Origin: Heyndrickxia shackletonii
Lineage (GTDB): Bacteria; Bacillota; Bacilli; Bacillales; Bacillaceae_C
Direction: 5' to 3'
Assembly (NCBI RefSeq): GCF_001420715.1
Contig: NZ_LJJC01000015.1
Coordinates: 74,779 to 138,778 of the forward strand
DNA: 64,000 nucleotides
The notes beneath the pieces are model-generated. The model did no database searches, was not told the DNA's origin, and saw nothing but the letters and a program-made list of their open reading frames with translations. The position numbers and the translations under genes are program-made. This document shows positions 33,442 through 42,006 of the stretch, in pieces. Within the stretch, counting starts at the first letter, position 1; each line of letters opens with the position of its first letter.

Positions 33442-34716
33442 TTGAAAAAGGCAAAAAATCGTTGGTTGATTGCATTGTCAGGAGTCGGTATCCACATTTG
33501 TATCGGGTCCGTGTACGCATGGAGTAATTTTACAAACCCTCTTATTAGCCAGTTTGGGTGGTCAGCAAGTCAAGTACAAATGACATTTAGTATTGCTATT
33601 CTATTCCTGGGACTTTCTGCAGCATTTTTAGGACATTTTGTGGAAAAACACGGACCAAGAAAAGCAGGTTTACTAGCAGCTATTTTCTTTGGAGTCGGAG
33701 TTTTCGGATCAGGCATTGCTGTTCATTTTGGTTCATTGCCATTATTGTACATTTTCTATGGAGTGTTTGGTGGAATTGGTTTAGGTGTCGGATATATTGC
33801 ACCAGTGTCCACATTGGTAAAATGGTTTCCGGATAGGCGCGGACTTGCAACAGGTTTAGCCATTATGGGATTTGGCTTTGCAGCAGCCATCAGCAGTCCG
33901 ATTATGGATGCTTTGATTAAATCGTTCGGAACTGCAAACGCTTTCTTTTCCTTGGGAATTGCCTATTTTGTTGTCATGACCATATCGGCATTATACTTAG
34001 AAAAACCTGCAGAAAATTGGAAACCTAAAGGCTTTAATGAAGCAACTATGAAAAATAATACGCGACTCGCTACCGATTTATCACAATTAACAGCAAATGA
34101 AGCTATCAAAACATCACGTTTTTATTACCTATGGATCATGTTATTTATTAACACAACATGTGGAATTGCCATTTTATCTGCGGCAAAGCCACTCGCACAA
34201 GAGAGTATTGGTTTGACCACGACAGAAGCTGCAGCACTTGTCGGCGTACTTGGATTGTTTAACGGATTCGGCCGATTAGGATGGGCCTCTATTTCCGATT
34301 ATTTCGGCCGTCCTAATACCTATACAACCTTTTTCGTTTTACAAATTATCTTATTCGCCTTATTACCGCACACCACGATATCTATTTTATTCCAAATTAT
34401 GTTAGCTATTGTTTACACTTGTTATGGCGGCGGGTTTGCCACAATTCCGGCTTATATCGGCGATCTATTTGGCACGAAACAGCTGGGAGCCATTCATGGA
34501 TATATTTTGACAGCATGGGCAGCCGCTGGACTTGTCGGGCCTCTATTCGCTGCTTGGATTAAGGATACAACAGGAAGCTATGCAAATAGCTTAACCTTCT
34601 TTGCTGGATTCTTTATTGTATCGCTCATTATCTCTTTGGTCATACGTGTGGATATTCGGAAACTAAAAGAAAATCAAGCAGTGCAAGGCTCCACCGGAAA
34701 ACCAGTTAATTTATAG
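33442..34716 (+). CDS. OFA-family MFS antiporter (oxalate/formate type)
   Basis: A 424-residue, 12-helix major facilitator of the oxalate:formate antiporter family. The start NRWLIALSGVGIHICIGSVYAWSNF and GGIGLGVGYIAPVSTLVKWFPDRRG in helix 4-5 are diagnostic. The family also contains monocarboxylate carriers. The start is TTG at 33442 after GGGAGAGGAAA. It is 49 bases upstream of a molybdopterin oxidoreductase in the same direction, which suggests import or export of formate or a related acid coupled to its oxidation. Confidence 0.9.
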   Translation: MKKAKNRWLIALSGVGIHICIGSVYAWSNFTNPLISQFGWSASQVQMTFSIAILFLGLSAAFLGHFVEKHGPRKAGLLAAIFFGVGVFGSGIAVHFGSLPLLYIFYGVFGGIGLGVGYIAPVSTLVKWFPDRRGLATGLAIMGFGFAAAISSPIMDALIKSFGTANAFFSLGIAYFVVMTISALYLEKPAENWKPKGFNEATMKNNTRLATDLSQLTANEAIKTSRFYYLWIMLFINTTCGIAILSAAKPLAQESIGLTTTEAAALVGVLGLFNGFGRLGWASISDYFGRPNTYTTFFVLQIILFALLPHTTISILFQIMLAIVYTCYGGGFATIPAYIGDLFGTKQLGAIHGYILTAWAAAGLVGPLFAAWIKDTTGSYANSLTFFAGFFIVSLIISLVIRVDIRKLKENQAVQGSTGKPVNL

Positions 34717-34765
34717 CATATTCCCGCGGAAATTTTATAATGAAAATGAAGCAAAGGTGGTCAAA

Positions 34766-37117
34766 ATGGGAAAAACAAAACATCAAGGACCGATAAAATT
34801 ACCAATAACACCTGCACCAAAGCATTGGGTAAGCCCAGTACCGTTTGGGCTTGGAAAGGTAAAACCAAAGCATATTCGTGATACGTTAAAGGTTGTCTGG
34901 GATAATCGCGACAATCTTCCTTATGCTGCCAGAATATTAACTCAGGGTGTTTGTGACGGATGTGCACTTGGAGTCGCTGGATTACATGATCAAACTCTAA
35001 CTGGGCCGCATCTGTGTACAACACGATTAAATGTGCTGAGATTGAATACGATGCCTGCCATCAAAGAAGAAATTCTCCACAGTGATATTGAGGATCTAAG
35101 AAAATATAATAGTACAGAATTGCGTAAGCTAGGACGCATCCCCTACCCCCTATCCAGGAAAAAAGGAGAGCGTACTTTTACAAGAATAACGTGGGATGAG
35201 GCTTTGAATCGGATTGCAAAAAAAATAAAATCTATTGATCCGAAACAACTAGCTTTCTATTTAACTTCCCGTGGAATTACAAATGAAGTGTACTATACTG
35301 CTGCTAAACTAGCACGATTCTTAGGGACAAATAATATCGATAATGCCTCCCGCATTTGTCACTCTCCAAGCAAAACCGCATTAAAGCGTTCTCTTGGAAT
35401 CGGGGCGTCGAGCTGTAATTACATGGATTGGATTGGAACGGATGTCCTTGTTTTCTGGGGCTCGGTTGCGGCTAATAATCAGCCGGTTTCCACGAAATAC
35501 ATGTATGCGGCAAAACGAAAAGGAACAAAAATTATTGTCATCAATCCTTACCGTGAGCCGGCGATGGACGGTTATTGGGTGCCGTCGATTCCTGATTCAG
35601 CTCTATTCGGAACCAAAATAGCAGATGATTTTTACCAAGTGAATATTGGCGGAGATATTGCTTTTATGAATGGTGTGATGAAGCAATGGTTTGAAATGGA
35701 GGAAAAGGAAAAGGGCTCAGCTATTGATTATAATTTTGTGGAAGCACATACGAATGGCTTTAATCAATTGCAGGAGCATGTAAAGAAGCAGGACTGGGAT
35801 ATATTAGAGAAGTCTTCGGGACTCACAAAAGAACGGATGGCAGAGTTTGCTGAATTACTAGCCTCTGCCAAAAGCGCAGTGTTTGTATGGTCCATGGGAC
35901 TAACTCAGCATCGATTTGGAACCGATAATATTTCCCAAGTAGCGAATTTGGCGATGCTACGCGGATTTATTGGCCGAGAACACTGCGGAGTGATGCCGAT
36001 ACGCGGACATTCCGGTGTACAGGGCTCTGGTGAAATGGGCGCTGACCCATTTGTTTTACCAGGCGGTGATTTTCAAGAGGATAACATCGCTCGAATGGAA
36101 CAAATTTGGGGATTTGAGATTCCTAGATGGCAAGGGGATATTGTTGGAGTTTCCATAGAAAACGCCATGCTCCCAAATGATCATGAACGAAAATTGAAGG
36201 TCTTTTATACATCCGGAGGCAATTTCTTAGAAACAATGCCTGATCCAAACTTTATCAAGGAATGCTTGGAAAACGTTGAACTACGTGTTCATCAGGATAT
36301 CATTTTCAACACATCCACTCTTGTAGATGCAAAAGAGGAAGTGATCGTCTTGCCAGCTATGACACGTTATGAACAGCCTGGCGGCGGAACATCTACCTCT
36401 ACAGAGAGAATGGTATATTTTTCACCGGAAATTAAAGGGCCTCGCATTGAGGAAGCAAGGTCTGAGTGGGAAATTTATGTGGATTTGGCTGCACGAGTGA
36501 AACCGGAAGCCAAAGAACTCATGAATTTCACCGATGCTTCGCAAATTCGCAAGGAGATTGCCATTGCAAATCCAAATTACGATGGGATTCAGTATTTAAA
36601 TAAAAAAGGCGATGTCTTTCAATGGGGCGGTGCATGGCTATGTGAGGATGGAATATGTCCAACCGAGGATGGTCGGGGCAACCTGTTGGCTATCGAACTT
36701 CCTGAGCTGCGTAAGCCAGAGGGCCATTTCTATGTCACGACCCGAAGAGGAAAGCAATTCAATTCCATGATTTATGATGAGACAGACGCATTTAACAATG
36801 CCGATCGCTACGATGTCCTTATCAATGAAGAGGATGCCAAAGAATTAAACATCGCTGAGGGAGAAGCAATCGTCGTATACAACAAATTTGGCTATTTTCA
36901 CGGCCGTGCCAAATATGCAGAAACTCAACGCAGCAACCTTCTTGTCTTTTGGCCAGAGGGAAACGTCTTGATTCCAAAAGGAGTATATGAAAAATATGCC
37001 GGCATCCCAGAATATAACGCGGCAGTCATTGTCGAAAAGGCAGAAAGCTTCCACGCCCACAAAGACACAAAATATGTAGAAAAACGCATCGAGGATTTAG
37101 AAGTAGAAATCGGTTAG
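34766..37117 (+). CDS. FdhF/YdeP-type molybdopterin oxidoreductase
   Basis: A 783-residue molybdopterin-dependent oxidoreductase alpha subunit (formate dehydrogenase-like, TIGR01701/YdeP type). It has an N-terminal partial iron-sulfur motif GVCDGCALG (about residue 62), the molybdopterin core with ASRICHSPSK (about 195), FWGSVAANNQPVS and a C-terminal dinucleotide-binding domain from about 650. It lacks the classical N-terminal ferredoxin domain of NAD-linked enzymes, so its electron acceptor is unclear. The ATG at 34766 is preceded by AAAGGTGG. It is in a putative operon with the OFA antiporter. Whether it oxidises formate is inference. Confidence 0.85.
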   Translation: MGKTKHQGPIKLPITPAPKHWVSPVPFGLGKVKPKHIRDTLKVVWDNRDNLPYAARILTQGVCDGCALGVAGLHDQTLTGPHLCTTRLNVLRLNTMPAIKEEILHSDIEDLRKYNSTELRKLGRIPYPLSRKKGERTFTRITWDEALNRIAKKIKSIDPKQLAFYLTSRGITNEVYYTAAKLARFLGTNNIDNASRICHSPSKTALKRSLGIGASSCNYMDWIGTDVLVFWGSVAANNQPVSTKYMYAAKRKGTKIIVINPYREPAMDGYWVPSIPDSALFGTKIADDFYQVNIGGDIAFMNGVMKQWFEMEEKEKGSAIDYNFVEAHTNGFNQLQEHVKKQDWDILEKSSGLTKERMAEFAELLASAKSAVFVWSMGLTQHRFGTDNISQVANLAMLRGFIGREHCGVMPIRGHSGVQGSGEMGADPFVLPGGDFQEDNIARMEQIWGFEIPRWQGDIVGVSIENAMLPNDHERKLKVFYTSGGNFLETMPDPNFIKECLENVELRVHQDIIFNTSTLVDAKEEVIVLPAMTRYEQPGGGTSTSTERMVYFSPEIKGPRIEEARSEWEIYVDLAARVKPEAKELMNFTDASQIRKEIAIANPNYDGIQYLNKKGDVFQWGGAWLCEDGICPTEDGRGNLLAIELPELRKPEGHFYVTTRRGKQFNSMIYDETDAFNNADRYDVLINEEDAKELNIAEGEAIVVYNKFGYFHGRAKYAETQRSNLLVFWPEGNVLIPKGVYEKYAGIPEYNAAVIVEKAESFHAHKDTKYVEKRIEDLEVEIG

Positions 37118-37266
37118 CTTGGTCCCACCTTTTTAATGTGAATTTCCTTTCTTATCACGTATCATCTTCATTTTAAGAAATATTACAGGTATCTTTCTGT
37201 AGATGCCTGTTTTTTATGTCCATTCTTATTAAATCTTTCCTTGATCCCTAGATAAAAAATATATTG

Positions 37267-37640
37267 TTCCCATTTTGTCAGGGCGCTCTGGATTTTGGGC
37301 ACGATACTCCCTCTATTTTTCCCATTTTCCCTGGTGTACTCTCGATTTCGGGCACAATACTCCCTTTATCGTTCCCATTTTCCTTGCACTCTCCCGATTC
37401 CGGGCACGATTCTTCCTCTATCGTTCCCATTTTCTTGCACTCTCCCGATTTCGGGAACGATTCTTCCTCTATCGTTCCCATTTTCCTTGCACTCTCCCGA
37501 TTCTGGGCACGATTCTTCCTCTATCGTTCCCATTTTCTTGCACTCTCCCGATTTCGGAAACGATTCTTACTCTATCGTTCCCATTTTCCTTGCACTCTCC
37601 CGATTCTGGGCACGATTCTTCTTCTATTTTTCCCATTTTC
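37267..37640. repeat. Tandem array D: eight ~52-bp units, GGGAACGA/TCGTTCCC palindrome
   Basis: The word TTCCCATTTT starts at 37267, 37319, 37372, 37424, 37475, 37527, 37578 and 37630: steps of 51-53. Between units GGGAACGA or GGGCACGA, an 11-nt pyrimidine loop and TCGTTCCC form an 8-bp stem (perfect where GGGAACGA occurs). The + strand is pyrimidine-rich, so all three frames stay open without being genes. Confidence 0.93.
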
Positions 37641-37783
37641 CCTGGTCACTCTTGATTTAGGGCACAATACTTCCTCTGTAAAGTTGTTTTCCTATTTGGG
37701 CATGATAATCTTATTGAATTACTTATCAATAGATTGAATTTTTATGGTGAAACTAGTCTAACAACATACGGAGGTGATATTCA

Positions 37784-38131
37784 TTGATTTCCTTCTTCTT
37801 AACTTTATCCCGCCTTATTAAAGGGATTATCCATACTTTCCACGATAAAGAATTTAAGGTATTGCTTATACTAACTATTGCCATTATCTTGTCCGGAACG
37901 ATATTTTATCACGAGGTGGAACACTTATCGATTATTGATTCATTATATTTTAGCATCGTTACCCTTACTACAATTGGACATCCTTATTTTTCACCCGAAA
38001 CGACACTCGGAAAGATTTTTACAATAATATATATATTTACTGGAATTGGCTTAGTCATTGGTTTTATCCAAAAGATTTCAAAAGGAATATTTATTTCAAA
38101 AACAAAGATTAGCAAAAAAGGAGAAGAATAA
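37784..38131 (+). CDS. NaK-like two-helix cation channel with altered selectivity filter
   Basis: A 115-residue pore protein closely resembling the Bacillus cereus NaK channel along its whole length: an N-terminal amphipathic helix, TM1 (VLLILTIAIILSGTIFY), pore helix (SLYFSIVTLTT), filter and TM2 (GKIFTIIYIFTGIGLVIGFI). The NaK filter TVGDGN is here TIGHPY: Asp to His, the second Gly to Pro and Asn to Tyr. The second Gly is normally needed for filter geometry, so ion selectivity or conduction is probably changed. GGAGGTGAT precedes the TTG/ATG start region. No RCK or ligand domain is attached. It sits just downstream of array D. Confidence 0.87.
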   Translation: MISFFLTLSRLIKGIIHTFHDKEFKVLLILTIAIILSGTIFYHEVEHLSIIDSLYFSIVTLTTIGHPYFSPETTLGKIFTIIYIFTGIGLVIGFIQKISKGIFISKTKISKKGEE

Positions 38132-38238
38132 ATCATCTTGATGATGAATGTTCCTCTCCTTTTCATTTATCTTTTCATAACGTTAATATAACTTCCAAAA
38201 CACATTCCCACTATTAAACAGGAAGACCTTTTTTAGTT

Positions 38239-38985
38239 TTATCGAACTCTATTTCCCCCTTCCACAATCTCTGCAAACTCCTCTAAATCAGTAGAATATT
38301 TAATATAAATTCTAGGCAAGAGATAAGCTTCATCCTTTAATTTTCTTTGTGAATAAAGTTCAGGGATGGTTGTAAGTCCATATTGATAGTACTTTTTCGT
38401 TTCATCTAAAACTTTTGGATTATAACTTCCATAGGGATAGCTTAGAGCGATAACCGGTTTCCCTGTTATGTTCTGAATTTTATCTTTAGAACTCTTAAGT
38501 TGATATGGATAGTCAGTGACTTTTGTTAAATCAGGATGTGTAGCGGTATGTGACTGGATGGAGATTAGTCCCGAATCAGCCAGCTTTTTTAAATCAGATT
38601 CAGACAATCGATTTGATCTGCCAACAAAATCAGAAATAACAAAAAATGTAGCAGTAGGTTTAAAGTTTTGTGTTTGCAACTTTTGAAAAATAGTGAAGGC
38701 GTTTAGATTATTTTTATACCCATCATCTAATGTAATAAAAATTGGTTTTCTTACGTTATAAATCTCATTCCAACGTTCAAAGGTTAATAATGTAAAGCCA
38801 TGGTCTCGTAAATATTTCATTTGATCCTCAAAATTTTCCGGAGTTACATATAACTCTTTTGAACCATGATCATGAAATTCATCAATGGAATGGTAAATCA
38901 ATATAGGAACTTTTTTAGCTGCAGAAACTGGATTTGATAGAAATAATACAAAAAGGAAGAAAGAAAATATCGCAATTTTTTTCAT
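38239..38985 (-). CDS. Secreted polysaccharide deacetylase (NodB family)
   Basis: A 248-residue exported protein: signal peptide to about VSAA (22), then a NodB-type domain with the catalytic motifs in order: IFITLDDGYKNN (metal-binding Asp-Asp, ~82), IQSHTATHPDL (metal-binding His, ~140) and ALSYPYGSYN (~172). It should remove acetyl groups from wall or capsule polysaccharides. Its length is that of single-domain members, without an SH3 or repeat tail. AAAGCGAGGATTT precedes the ATG. Array E fills the upstream region. Confidence 0.9.
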   Translation of the reverse strand: MKKIAIFSFFLFVLFLSNPVSAAKKVPILIYHSIDEFHDHGSKELYVTPENFEDQMKYLRDHGFTLLTFERWNEIYNVRKPIFITLDDGYKNNLNAFTIFQKLQTQNFKPTATFFVISDFVGRSNRLSESDLKKLADSGLISIQSHTATHPDLTKVTDYPYQLKSSKDKIQNITGKPVIALSYPYGSYNPKVLDETKKYYQYGLTTIPELYSQRKLKDEAYLLPRIYIKYSTDLEEFAEIVEGGNRVR

Positions 38986-39076
38986 AAAAATCCTCGCTTT
39001 ACTTTTTTCCTTATTGTTTCAAGAGTTTTGGTTTTTATTAGAGTTATTTTGAAGGAATTTACCCATCAGACTGGTT

Positions 39077-39270
39077 TATGAAGGACAGTTTCCTCCGGTT
39101 CCTTTTTGCTTTTGGCCGTCATAACTCTTATGAAGGACTTCTTCCTCCGGCTCCTTCTTGCTTTTGGTCTTCATAACCTTTATGAAGGACATTTTCTTCA
39201 AGATCCTTCTTCCTTTGGGCCTTCATTACCTTCATGAAGAACATCTTCCTCTGTGTTTTTTGCCTTCAGA
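39077..39270. repeat. Tandem array E: four 52-bp units, ATGAAGGAC/GTC(C)TTCAT arms
   Basis: TATGAAGGA (or CATGAAGAA in the last) starts at 39077, 39129, 39181 and 39233, an exact 52-bp period. Each unit opens ATGAAGGAC and closes near GTCTTCAT or GCCTTCAT, forming an imperfect 8-9-bp stem. The ATGAAGGAC word is the same as in array B 30 kb away. It lies between the deacetylase start and the SASP-like gene. Confidence 0.9.
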
Positions 39271-39302
39271 CCAATCTTAATTGACAACTTTCAAGCATTT
39301 TT

Positions 39303-39461
39303 TTATTGTGCATTCTCATTTCGTTTGGCATTACTGGCATTGGGGTCGATATCATTCGCCCCGTAGTCCGGTAAATGTCCTGCATGATTTTTATGATATG
39401 TAGACCCCGCGCCTTCTTGTGAATGGTTGGATTGGTTTTGTTGTTTCTTATCATTTTTCAT
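39303..39461 (-). CDS. Small hydrophilic (SASP-like) protein
   Basis: A 52-residue protein rich in Asn, Gln, His and Lys. It begins MKNDKKQQNQSNHSQEGAGS and includes HLPDYGANDIDPNA. ATG at 39461 has an excellent AAGGTGGTG site 7 bases upstream. Composition and length resemble minor small acid-soluble spore proteins, but I match no named family. It is divergent from splA, consistent with forespore expression. Its start region lies 120 bases from splA. Confidence 0.62.
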   Translation of the reverse strand: MKNDKKQQNQSNHSQEGAGSTYHKNHAGHLPDYGANDIDPNASNAKRNENAQ

Positions 39462-39588
39462 AAAAAAATCACCACCTTATGAAAACTATTTTGTTCATTA
39501 TGTACAAAAATATCCTAACTGTTCCCACATAAATTTACAGCAGTATGGAATACTTTCAATGAATTTAAATGAGAAAATAGGTGATAAA

Positions 39589-39840
39589 ATGGCAGACAAT
39601 CAGACAATCAGACCAGGTGAAGTTGTTTATGTGATTATTCGTAATCCCCATGCACAAGACGTTGCCAATGTGCAACAAGCTGCAGTTGTACAAAATCCAG
39701 AGGACCCCAATCAACTAGCATTATTTTTACACGAAACATATTATCCGTTATCAGATGAATTTGCCGTATTTCAATCGGAAGCGGATGCAGAACAAGCATA
39801 TCACGAAGCATTTGGATACCCGGAGGAGTTTTATGGTTAA
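39589..39840 (+). CDS. splA: Spore photoproduct lyase operon regulator SplA
   Basis: An 83-residue protein starting at ATG 39589 behind AGGTGATAAA. RPGEVVYVIIRNPHAQDVAN is diagnostic of SplA, the small TRAP-like regulator encoded before splB in Bacillus. The rest includes ALFLHETYYPLSDEFAVF. In B. subtilis SplA lowers expression of the operon. Its stop overlaps the splB start by eight bases, so the two are coupled. A longer frame to 39427 overlaps the divergent SASP-like gene and is not supported. Confidence 0.9.
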   Translation: MADNQTIRPGEVVYVIIRNPHAQDVANVQQAAVVQNPEDPNQLALFLHETYYPLSDEFAVFQSEADAEQAYHEAFGYPEEFYG

Positions 39841-40861
39841 GCCTTTTGTGCCGCAGCTTGTATATGTAGAACCACAAGCTCTTGTATATCCTCTTGGAAA
39901 AGAACTGGTTTCTAAATTTGAATCAATGGGAATTGAAATACGACAAACAACCTCCCATAATCAAATTCGCAACTTGCCTGGAGAGAATCATTTTCAAAAA
40001 TATCGAATTGCCAAGTCCACCCTTGTCATTGGGTTGAGGAAAACATTGAAATTTGATACCTCCAAGCCTTCTGCAGAATATGCTATTCCTTTAGCAACTG
40101 GCTGTATGGGGCACTGTCATTATTGTTATTTACAAACGACTATGGGAAGCAAGCCATATATTCGAACGTATGTAAATGTGGACGAAATTTTTAATGCTGC
40201 AGAAGAATATATGAAAGAAAGAGCACCGGAAATGACTCGTTTTGAGGCTTCCTGTACATCCGATATTGTAGGATTAGATCATCTTACTCATTCTTTAAAA
40301 AGAGCCATTGAGTTTTTCGGAGCATCTGAATATGGCAAGCTTCGATTTGTTACTAAATTTGCCCATGTTGACCATTTATTAGATGCAAAACATAATGGCA
40401 AAACACGATTTCGGTTTAGTGTGAATGATGACTATATTATAAAATACTTTGAACCGGGTACCTCTAGACTTGATGAAAGGATTGAGGCAGCAGTCAAAGT
40501 GGCAGATGCAGACTACCCATTAGGGTTTATCGTTGCTCCAATTTACATACATGATGATTGGAAAAAGGGCTATCAAGAATTATTTGAAAAACTGGATGCA
40601 GCATTACCATCCAATGCAAGAAAGGATTTAACCTTTGAAATGATCCAACATCGATTTACCAAGCCGGCTAAGCGTGTTATCCAAGAGAATTATCCAATGA
40701 CAAAGCTCGAACTGGATGAATCAAAGCGAAAATGGAAATGGGGTAAATACGGTATCGGAAAATATGTCTACACAAATGAAGAACAAGAGGACATAAAAGA
40801 TACATTAGGTGGTTATATTCATAAATATTTTCCCGATGCGAAGATTGAATATTTTACTTAA
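39833..40861 (+). CDS. splB: Spore photoproduct lyase
   Basis: A 342-residue radical-SAM enzyme that reverses the thymine dimer (spore photoproduct) of UV-irradiated spores during germination. The [4Fe-4S] cluster motif is CMGHCHYC (about residues 90-97, CX3CX2C), and the H-donating Cys lies in EASCTSDIVG (about 141). Length is normal. ATG at 39833 is preceded by GGAGGAGTTTT inside the end of splA. It is convergent with uvsE, so two independent UV-damage repair routes sit side by side. Confidence 0.97.
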   Translation: MVKPFVPQLVYVEPQALVYPLGKELVSKFESMGIEIRQTTSHNQIRNLPGENHFQKYRIAKSTLVIGLRKTLKFDTSKPSAEYAIPLATGCMGHCHYCYLQTTMGSKPYIRTYVNVDEIFNAAEEYMKERAPEMTRFEASCTSDIVGLDHLTHSLKRAIEFFGASEYGKLRFVTKFAHVDHLLDAKHNGKTRFRFSVNDDYIIKYFEPGTSRLDERIEAAVKVADADYPLGFIVAPIYIHDDWKKGYQELFEKLDAALPSNARKDLTFEMIQHRFTKPAKRVIQENYPMTKLELDESKRKWKWGKYGIGKYVYTNEEQEDIKDTLGGYIHKYFPDAKIEYFT

Positions 40862-40868
40862 AACCAAT

Positions 40869-40893
40869 AGGGGACAAATTGGTCCCCTTTTCT
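40869..40893. terminator. Terminator between splB and uvsE
   Basis: GGGGAC (40870-40875), AAATTG, GTCCCC (40882-40887), then TTTT on the + strand. uvsE ends directly beside it, so it probably serves both. Confidence 0.8.
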
Positions 40894-40894
40894 A

Positions 40895-41848
40895 TTACCA
40901 TTCTACAACTGAACTACTTATTCGTTTAACTCCTCGTATAGCTCCAATGTCTTCAACTAGTTTTAGCATTGCCTTATCTTTTTGTTTAGCTTCTATCATA
41001 ACATCAAAGTCTTGATTCCTTTCTTTAGCTATTTTAAAAAATGGAAGCACAAATTCCAGAGAAACAAAATCAGCATGTGAACGAAATGCATTCTCCGCCT
41101 TCGGAGAAGAGAGGTGGACTTTTGGAACCATATTACGAGCTTCCCACGTTCTAAAAATGCGTGATAAATAATAAGCTAGATCTACTTCACCCTTATTCGC
41201 CATATAATGATGATAATCTAAAATCATTGGGATGTTTTCTTTTTCACACGCTTCCAAAGTTTCTTTTACATCATAAGTTTTATCATCATTTTCGAGTGTC
41301 ATTACTTTTTTTATTTCATACGGTAAGCTCTTTAAATTATGATGGAATCGTTCTATGGCCACCCTTTTATCCCCATATGCGCCACCAATATGGATATTAA
41401 TAACCCCTCTCTCGAGTGCATTCATCGCTTGAAGCATAGAATAGTGAAATTCCATATCCTTCACTGCATTTTGTGTTACTTCCACTTTTGGACTAGTAAA
41501 AAGCGTGAATTGATTTGGATGGAAGCTTGGACGCATTTGAAATTGATGGATCAATTGTCCAAGCTCCTCCCACTCGTTTTTAAACGGGGTAATATAATCC
41601 CATAATACTTCCGGATGGGTAGCTAAAGGAACAAGGGAACTGGAGAATCGATACAGTTCAATTTCATGTGCAATATTATAATGCAGTATTCTTTTGGTAT
41701 GTTGTAAATTTTGTGCAGTAACTTCTTTTAACTTATCCAAGCGCTCATTCTTAGGTAAAGCGGAAAAGCGTGAAAATGTTAGTGATTTTGACGGGCTGGC
41801 ATTCCATAGACCTAAAGCATTTGCTACATATCCAAAGCGAATTTTCAT
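40895..41848 (-). CDS. uvsE: UV damage endonuclease UvsE (UVDE)
   Basis: A 317-residue TIM-barrel endonuclease that nicks DNA 5' of UV photoproducts. Family motifs are KIRFGYVANALGLWNASPS at the start, RPSFHPNQFTLFTSP (~105), NIHIGGAYGDK (~150), LENDDKTYD (~185), ILDYHHY (~210) and VHLSSPK (~245), which supply the three-metal cluster. The ATG at 41848 has AAGAGGAAACAA. A frame to 41881 lacks one. It is convergent with splAB. Confidence 0.95.
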   Translation of the reverse strand: MKIRFGYVANALGLWNASPSKSLTFSRFSALPKNERLDKLKEVTAQNLQHTKRILHYNIAHEIELYRFSSSLVPLATHPEVLWDYITPFKNEWEELGQLIHQFQMRPSFHPNQFTLFTSPKVEVTQNAVKDMEFHYSMLQAMNALERGVINIHIGGAYGDKRVAIERFHHNLKSLPYEIKKVMTLENDDKTYDVKETLEACEKENIPMILDYHHYMANKGEVDLAYYLSRIFRTWEARNMVPKVHLSSPKAENAFRSHADFVSLEFVLPFFKIAKERNQDFDVMIEAKQKDKAMLKLVEDIGAIRGVKRISSSVVEW

Positions 41849-41952
41849 TTGTTTCCTCTTTTTTCCATTATTAGTATTCAAAGAGTATTTCTATCATTCA
41901 TTTTCAGTATTTCCAACTTAGGTAATAATCCTAAACTCAATTTGAAACCGGA

Positions 41953-41999
41953 CAAAACAAAAAGGACATTGTTAATGCGCAAACATTTCCAGTGTCCTT
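41953..41999 (-). terminator. Terminator after the FtsW remnant
   Basis: AAGGACA pairs with TGTCCTT over a long loop. Minus-strand tail is TTTTTGTTTTG. The broken gene still has a terminator. Confidence 0.65.
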
Positions 42000-42006
42000 A
42001 TGATCG

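Noticed and set aside
37267-37640. CRISPR array
   Set aside because: The regions that would be spacers are as conserved as the repeats, and no cas gene is in the window.
37264-37737. Three long open frames on the + strand through array D
   Set aside because: A 52-bp unit shifts frame every repeat, so the same peptide appears in all three frames. The strand is pyrimidine-rich and lacks stops. No ribosome binding site precedes any of them.
39266-39454. Minus-strand frame of 62 residues
   Set aside because: It overlaps the 52-residue SASP-like gene in another frame, which has the AAGGTGGTG site and spore-protein-like composition.
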